Origin: JAAYKM01 sp964408155
GTDB lineage: Bacteria > Desulfobacterota > Syntrophia > Syntrophales > JAAYKM01
NCBI GenBank assembly: GCA_964408155.1
Contig: CAYOYJ010000091.1
Span: 1-10,220 of the forward strand
Reading direction: 5' to 3'
DNA length: 10,220 nucleotides
The notes beneath the pieces are model-generated. The model was not told where the DNA came from. It saw only the letters and a list, made by a program, of their open reading frames with translations, and searched no databases. A program made the position numbers and the translations under genes. Of this stretch, positions 6,022-10,220 are shown one piece after another (position 1 is the stretch's first letter; each line of letters starts with the position of its first letter).

Positions 6022-7386
6022 GTGATATGTGGACACATGCAGCCGCGCATCATTCCCCGGAAGGAACACAACATCTCCCGCAGACAGATCAGTCCCAATG
6101 CGCTGCGGACGCTCTACCGGCTCCGCGACCACGGATTCATCGCCTATCTGGTCGGGGGCTGTGTGCGAGACCTCCTGCTGGAACGGACCCCCAAGGACTT
6201 TGATATCGCCACGGACGCTGCGCCCGCTCAGATCAAGCGACTCTTCCGCAACTGCCGCCTCATCGGCCGTCGTTTTCGTCTGGCCCATCTCCATTTCCAG
6301 GATGAGATTCTCGAAGTGTCGACTTTCCGAGCGGCCACACCGGACGAAGAGGAGGAAAACGCCACAGCGGGCGCGGAGGAAGCGGGTGAAAGCGATTTTT
6401 GCCGTCGCCATCCCCGTCATCTGAAAAATGAAGACGGCATGGTGCTGCGGGACAACGTCTTCGGAACGCCCGAGGAAGACGCCCTGCGCCGCGACTTCAC
6501 CATTAACGCCTTGGCTTACAACATTGTTGATGCGACGGTCATCGATTATACAACCGGGCTGACCGACCTGAAGGAAGGGCTTCTGCGCCCCATCGGCGAT
6601 CCCCTGGTCCGATTTACGGAAGACCCGGTGCGCATGATTCGCGCCATTCGTTTTGCCGCCTCGCGTGATTTGAAAATTGAGCAGGCGACATGGGACGTCC
6701 TCTGCGAACTGGCGCCCACCATCTGCCGGGCATCACCGGCACGTCTTTACGAGGAAATGCTGAAACTGTTCCTTTTGGGGGCCGCCCGGCCGGTGTTTGA
6801 TCGCCTGGAAAAAAGCGGACTCTTGGCTCCGCTTTTTCCGGGACTTTGCCGGTGGCTTGGGCGGGATGGGAACCGCCGAATGCTGCTGGCGGCAAATCTG
6901 GATTATCTGGACCGTTTGTACCGGGAAGAAAAGCCGCCATCACCGCTGCTGTTTCTGGCGGCGTTCTTCGGCCCAGTGCTGGAGACACAGACCCTTTCAC
7001 ACCAGCGCGACGGCTTGCCCCGCCAGCAGTCGCTGGAAATCACCTATGCCGCATTCCTGGAGGAGCTGTGCCGGACGGTACATGTCCCGGCCCGGGTCGG
7101 CGGCCGGATGCGCAATATTCTGACGATGCAGCCTTCACTGCACCGTATGCCGCCCCGGCGTCCCGCCGTACTGGCCGCGCGATTGGATTTTGCGGACGCC
7201 ATGGCCTATCTTCGACTGGGTGCGGAGACCAGGGGAGAAAATGTGTCCGCTCTGAAGTGGTGGGAAGCGTTCCTGACGGGAGTTCCTTCCGATGCCGTTT
7301 CATCAACGCCGACCGGCGACGCGCCACCGAAACGCCGCCGGAGAAGACGTCGCCGACGGCGTCCCCAGGTCCGGAATTCCGAATAA
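6022..7386 (+). CDS. pcnB: Poly(A) polymerase (PcnB-type nucleotidyltransferase)
   Basis: A class II polymerase-beta-fold nucleotidyltransferase of 454 residues that adds 3' poly(A) tails to RNA, promoting decay. Motifs are LVGGCVRDLLL at 43-53, the metal-binding DFD at 59-61 in KDFDIATDA, LRDNVFGTPEEDALRRDFTINALAYN at about 142-167, and RFTEDPVRMIRAIRFAA for the neck. The segment LRDN-FG-EEDA-RRDFTIN resembles bacterial PcnB rather than a CCA-adding enzyme. Two regions are unusual: an acidic insert (EEEE and EEAGE, residues about 108-124) and a tail with ten consecutive arginines at 438-447, likely RNA-binding. The start is uncertain: GTG 6022 or ATG 6037, neither with a good ribosome site. 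It is transcribed divergently from cheX across about 280 bases in which I see no convincing promoter for it. Confidence 0.93.
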   Translation: MICGHMQPRIIPRKEHNISRRQISPNALRTLYRLRDHGFIAYLVGGCVRDLLLERTPKDFDIATDAAPAQIKRLFRNCRLIGRRFRLAHLHFQDEILEVSTFRAATPDEEEENATAGAEEAGESDFCRRHPRHLKNEDGMVLRDNVFGTPEEDALRRDFTINALAYNIVDATVIDYTTGLTDLKEGLLRPIGDPLVRFTEDPVRMIRAIRFAASRDLKIEQATWDVLCELAPTICRASPARLYEEMLKLFLLGAARPVFDRLEKSGLLAPLFPGLCRWLGRDGNRRMLLAANLDYLDRLYREEKPPSPLLFLAAFFGPVLETQTLSHQRDGLPRQQSLEITYAAFLEELCRTVHVPARVGGRMRNILTMQPSLHRMPPRRPAVLAARLDFADAMAYLRLGAETRGENVSALKWWEAFLTGVPSDAVSSTPTGDAPPKRRRRRRRRRRPQVRNSE

Positions 7387-7453
7387 AACATCACTCTCCC
7401 CTGGCGAACCGGTTTTTGTCCTGTCGTCCTTTCCCGGCGGGTTTTTCTTCTAC

Positions 7454-7476
7454 CGCCGGTCAGCCGGCGCGTCTTT
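7454..7476 (+). terminator. Possible terminator after pcnB
   Basis: CGCCGG at 7454-7459, a TCAG loop and CCGGCG at 7464-7469 form a perfect 6-base GC stem, followed by a weak TCTTT tract at 7472-7476. The left arm can pair instead with CCGGCGG at 7434-7440 (with CCGCCGG 7453-7459), so two alternative hairpins are possible. It lies between pcnB and the next promoter, where a terminator is expected, but the T-tract is short. Confidence 0.35.
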
Positions 7477-7489
7477 GGGGGGCGATCAA

Positions 7490-7516
7490 TTGACATCCCC
7501 GACATTTTTATATATG
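7490..7516 (+). promoter_or_regulatory. Candidate sigma-70 promoter for the ABC-F gene
   Basis: A consensus -35 TTGACA at 7490-7495 is followed by a TA-rich block TTTTTATATATGG. TATATG at 7511-7516 gives a 15-base spacer; TATGGA at 7513-7518 gives 17. Transcription would start near 7523 and leave a leader of about 43 bases before the TTG start. The -35 is perfect; the -10 is ambiguous. Confidence 0.5.
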
Positions 7517-7552
7517 GAACATGTCCCGCGTTTTGAGGAAAACCGTATTATC

Positions 7553-7558
7553 AGGAGG
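7553..7558 (+). promoter_or_regulatory. Shine-Dalgarno fixing the TTG start of the ABC-F gene
   Basis: AGGAGG lies 7 bases before TTG 7566-7568. It decides against the upstream in-frame ATG at 7521, which has no ribosome site and would sit at or before the predicted transcription start. Confidence 0.85.
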
Positions 7559-7565
7559 GTATCCT

Positions 7566-9530
7566 TTGATCGATCTGCAGAACATCCATCTGTCTTTTGC
7601 CGATCGGGTGGTCTTTGACGGGATCGCCTGGGCGATTGCCGATAAAAGCCGCATCGGTCTGGTCGGAGACAACGGTACGGGTAAAACGACCCTGTTCCGT
7701 ACCATTTTGGGTGAAGTGGAGCCGGATCTGGGGAAAGTTGCGATTACCGCACGCCACAGGAAGGTCATCGGATATCTGCCCCAGGATGTGGCGGAACTGG
7801 AGCCTCAGCCGTTGATGGCTTACCTGAAGCAGAGAAGCGGCATCGCTGAGGTCGAGGAAACGATCGCCCGCTGCGAAGCGAATCTTCCCGGTCTGACGCC
7901 GGGCGGCAGCGCCTATCAGGAAACGCTTCAGCATTACGAACGGGCCGTAAGCCGCTTCCAGGGGATGGACGGATACGCCTTCGAGGCGAAGGCCAAACAG
8001 ATTCTCCGGGGGTTCGGCTTCCGGGAGGGTGATTTTTTAAAACGCTGCACGGATTTTTCCGGCGGCTGGAAGATGCGGATTCTTCTGTCCGTCATTTTGC
8101 TTTCCTGTCCCGATATCATGCTCCTCGATGAACCGACCAATCACCTGGACACGGAAAGCATGGAGTGGCTGGAAAACTACCTCAAGGACTATTCGGGCTG
8201 CCTGATCGCCGTTTCCCACGACCGTATGTTCCTTGATAAAATGGTGAACCAGATCGCAGAGTTAGCCATGGGGAAGCTCACCCTCTACAAGGGAAACTAT
8301 ACGCATTTCCTGAAAGAAAAAGACCAGCGTCTGGACATGCTCGAAAAATCGATGTTGCGGCAGCAGGGGGAGATCCGGCGCATCGAACAGTTTGTGGAAC
8401 GCTTCCGCTACAAGGCGACCAAAGCCGTCCAGGTTCAGAGCCGCCTGAAGATGCTGGAGAAGATGGCGGTCATTCAGGGGGAAAAGAGCACCCGAACCGT
8501 AGCCATTCGGTTTCCGGTCTGTGAAAAAAGCGGGAAAGAGGTGACGTCTCTGCATGATGTGGCAAAATGTTACGGTCACCTGTCGGTTTTTGCGGAGGTC
8601 AATCTGACTTTATACCGGGGTGAGAAGATTGCCTTTGTCGGCGTCAACGGGGCGGGGAAGTCAACTCTCTTCCGTTTGCTTGCCGGAGTTGAAGAACCGA
8701 CCTCCGGCCGCATTGACCGGGGACTCAATGTCAGAATGGCGTTTTTCTCCCAGGAAAGCGCGGACAATCTGCGTTACGATTGCACCATCTGGGAAGAGGT
8801 ACAGGGTGTCCCTTCTCCGGCGAAGGATCAGGAACGGCGGAATCTCCTGGGGGCCTTCCTGTTTTCGGGGGATGACATCCACAAGCCCGTTTCGGTCCTT
8901 TCCGGGGGAGAAAAATCCCGCCTGACTCTGTTGAAGATCCTGCTGCAGGGGTTCAATTTCCTCGTTCTCGACGAACCGACGAACCATCTCGATCTGAAAA
9001 CCAAGGAAATCTTCCAGGAGGCGCTTTTAAAATATGAGGGCACCCTGGCCATTGTTTCACACGACCGGTATTTTCTGGACCGTCTGGTCGATCGGGTTGT
9101 CGAACTGAGGGACGGCCGGGCCATTGAATACCGGGGCGATTATTCCTATTTCATTGAAAAGCGGCGTGATATTCAGTCGATGGCCCCGTCAACCAAAAGC
9201 GAGAGCAAAGACAATTCCGAGACAGGGGAGACAGATCAGTCCGGATACAAGACCAAAGAGATGAAACGCCGGGAGGCCGAGGCGAGGAACCAGTTGTCGC
9301 GCCATCTGAAACCACTCAAGGATGAACTGGCATCGGTGGAGGCGCGCATAGCCGAACTGGAAAAGATGAGGCGGAATCACGAAGCGGAAATGTGCCAACC
9401 GGATACGCACAGGAAGCCGGACCGGATCAAACTCCTGACACTGAAACTGCAAAAGGCCCACCAGGAACTGGAGGGCCTTTATGACCGGTGGACCGAAATC
9501 ATGGATCGCATTGAGGACCAACAGGCCTGA
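7566..9530 (+). CDS. ABC-F family ATP-binding protein (Uup/EttA-like ribosome-associated ATPase)
   Basis: A 654-residue soluble protein with two ATPase domains and no membrane segments, the ABC-F layout. Members bind the ribosome E site and act in translation; some protect against ribosome-targeting antibiotics. Domain 1 has Walker A GDNGTGKT at 34-41, signature FSGGWKM at 164-170, Walker B IMLLDEP at 184-190 and switch His218. The inter-domain P-site tRNA interaction motif linker is about 230-310 and rich in Arg, Lys and Glu. Domain 2 has Walker A GVNGAGKS at 359-366, signature LSGGEKSR at 445-452, Walker B FLVLDEP at 465-471 and switch His499. Residues about 562-652 are a predicted coiled-coil tail, as in Uup. 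All catalytic residues are intact. The start is TTG 7566, from which MIDLQNIHLSF matches the family's N-terminus. Subfamily assignment needs a phylogeny. Confidence 0.93.
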   Translation: MIDLQNIHLSFADRVVFDGIAWAIADKSRIGLVGDNGTGKTTLFRTILGEVEPDLGKVAITARHRKVIGYLPQDVAELEPQPLMAYLKQRSGIAEVEETIARCEANLPGLTPGGSAYQETLQHYERAVSRFQGMDGYAFEAKAKQILRGFGFREGDFLKRCTDFSGGWKMRILLSVILLSCPDIMLLDEPTNHLDTESMEWLENYLKDYSGCLIAVSHDRMFLDKMVNQIAELAMGKLTLYKGNYTHFLKEKDQRLDMLEKSMLRQQGEIRRIEQFVERFRYKATKAVQVQSRLKMLEKMAVIQGEKSTRTVAIRFPVCEKSGKEVTSLHDVAKCYGHLSVFAEVNLTLYRGEKIAFVGVNGAGKSTLFRLLAGVEEPTSGRIDRGLNVRMAFFSQESADNLRYDCTIWEEVQGVPSPAKDQERRNLLGAFLFSGDDIHKPVSVLSGGEKSRLTLLKILLQGFNFLVLDEPTNHLDLKTKEIFQEALLKYEGTLAIVSHDRYFLDRLVDRVVELRDGRAIEYRGDYSYFIEKRRDIQSMAPSTKSESKDNSETGETDQSGYKTKEMKRREAEARNQLSRHLKPLKDELASVEARIAELEKMRRNHEAEMCQPDTHRKPDRIKLLTLKLQKAHQELEGLYDRWTEIMDRIEDQQA

Positions 9531-9538
9531 ACAATTTT

Positions 9539-9565
9539 TTCCGGTGCCTAAATTGACGCCCGGAA
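9539..9565. repeat. Inverted repeat between convergent genes
   Basis: TTCCGG at 9539-9544 and CCGGAA at 9560-9565 are perfect inverted arms around a 15-base loop, lying in the 38-base gap between the convergent ABC-F and rubrerythrin-like genes. T6 precedes the stem on the plus strand, the wrong side for plus-strand termination, so a terminator role is only possible. Confidence 0.3.
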
Positions 9566-9568
9566 GTG

Positions 9569-10087
9569 TTATGCCCCGTCCAGACCTCCCCGCTCACGAA
9601 TGCGGTACCACGCGTCCGGGGAGACCAGCAGTTCTTCCGTATCTTTCAGGGATACGAAATGTTCGTGTTCGATGCTGGCCATCAGGTTGAAAAACGCCTT
9701 TTCGTTGGGTTCCGTCGAACTCTGTTTCAGCAGTTCGTAATACATGACGCCGTCGCATTCAAACGCAATGGCGGTCCGGATCGCCTCCAAGTCGTCCATA
9801 TCCACATGGGGCGCCGTGGCGACCTTCTTCAAGACATCCTTCAGGACGTTCTGAACATTCGTTTTGTTGACTTTGAGCGGGATGCTTTCAGGCCAGGTGT
9901 TGTTCTGCTCCCAGACCTTGTGCAGTTCTTTCAGCCTTTCGTAATGCTCCATCTCTTCCTGAGCGATGGTTTCGAACATGGCTTTTCCGAGGGGATTATC
10001 CGTCCGCTCCGCGTTTATCTTGTAGAATTCATGCTCCCGGAGTTCATTGGTCAGGGCGATCTCCAAAGCGTCCAATCGGTCTTTCAT
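9569..10087 (-). CDS. Rubrerythrin-like ferritin-fold diiron protein
   Basis: A 172-residue four-helix-bundle protein of the ferritin-like/rubrerythrin family. The expected iron ligands are visible: an early helix with Glu15-Glu18-Glu20 in NELREHEFY, ExxH in EEMEH (Glu45, His48), Glu110 and Glu118 in the third helix (FECDGVMYYELL), and a second ExxH in EHEH (Glu140, His143). Such proteins are cytoplasmic, and many reduce peroxide or store iron in anaerobes. The C-terminal rubredoxin domain of classical rubrerythrin (CxxC pairs) is absent, so electron delivery would need a partner. The start is ATG 10085-10087 with AAGGAG at 10095-10100, 7 bases upstream. It is convergent with the ABC-F gene and stands alone within the window. 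The precise function is not decided by sequence. Confidence 0.85.
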   Translation of the reverse strand: MKDRLDALEIALTNELREHEFYKINAERTDNPLGKAMFETIAQEEMEHYERLKELHKVWEQNNTWPESIPLKVNKTNVQNVLKDVLKKVATAPHVDMDDLEAIRTAIAFECDGVMYYELLKQSSTEPNEKAFFNLMASIEHEHFVSLKDTEELLVSPDAWYRIRERGGLDGA

Positions 10088-10173
10088 ATGTGCTCTCCTT
10101 CGCTTGATAGTCCGTTCTGATTGATTTATTGAAACGGTTCACTGACGACCGCTTTTATGTTCCTTCCGTCTGC

Positions 10174-10203
10174 CAGATAGCACGGGAATCCGGTTAGGGT
10201 CAA
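10174..10203 (-). promoter_or_regulatory. Candidate promoter for the rubrerythrin-like gene
   Basis: On the minus strand, TTGACC (10198-10203), an 18-base spacer and TATCTG (10174-10179) preceded by TGC form a -35 with an extended -10 arrangement. It would give a leader of about 80 bases. The -10 core is weak (three of six), so this is a candidate only. Confidence 0.4.
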
Positions 10204-10220
10204 GAGATTTGCTTGCCGCC

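Noticed and set aside
5874..6203. 109-codon plus-strand frame starting before pcnB
   Set aside because: It overlaps pcnB in another frame, has no ribosome site, and its second half is a shadow of pcnB.
9566..10120. 184-codon plus-strand frame opposite the rubrerythrin-like gene
   Set aside because: The minus-strand product has clear ExxH iron-binding motifs and a strong ribosome site; the plus frame matches nothing I recognise and is antisense.
1..10220. Mobile element, CRISPR array, tRNA or defence island
   Set aside because: No transposase, integrase, repeat-spacer pattern, tRNA-like fold or clustered defence-type genes are visible; most genes are conserved housekeeping types.

Overview
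The window is ordinary bacterial chromosome of roughly 55% G+C, densely coded and with good Shine-Dalgarno sites. The protein types and the gene order pgpA-cinA-thpR-recA suggest a deltaproteobacterium (Desulfobacterota), perhaps near the Syntrophales. That placement is inferred from recalled family resemblance, not from a search. A sigma-28-type promoter in front of a cheX gene suggests that the organism is, or recently was, motile. I see no rRNA, tRNA, CRISPR array, insertion sequence, phage gene or dedicated defence system.

Layout. (1) Positions 1-3269, minus strand: a housekeeping run in the order pgpA (phosphatidylglycerophosphatase A), cinA (NMN deamidase/competence-damage protein), thpR (RNA 2',3'-cyclic phosphodiesterase), then a 318-base gap and the 5' two thirds of recA, which runs off the left edge. 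pgpA, cinA and thpR are separated by less than 20 bases and look co-transcribed. recA probably also has its own promoter. (2) Positions 3316-4241, minus strand: the decayed remains of a SAM-dependent methyltransferase with a C-terminal regulatory domain. About 100 residues of the catalytic core and a further block of about 150 residues are missing, with a frameshift at the first junction. (3) Positions 4363-5150, plus strand: a Crp/Fnr-family regulator, preceded by a possible 31-codon leader ORF that overlaps its start codon. (4) Positions 5277-5848, minus strand: cheX, a CheY-P phosphatase, behind a near-consensus FliA promoter. (5) Positions 6022-7386, plus strand: pcnB-type poly(A) polymerase with a ten-arginine tail. 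(6) Positions 7490-9530, plus strand: an ABC-F ATPase that starts at TTG behind a perfect Shine-Dalgarno. (7) Positions 9569-10203, minus strand: a rubrerythrin-like diiron protein with its own promoter, convergent with the ABC-F gene.

The right-hand genes look like independent transcription units and do not form one pathway. The points worth a second look are the doubly deleted methyltransferase, the FliA promoter with a hairpin at its start site, the coupled leader ORF before the Crp/Fnr gene, the cluster of non-ATG starts, and an unexplained open frame that continues past the thpR stop. I found no convincing new multi-gene system.
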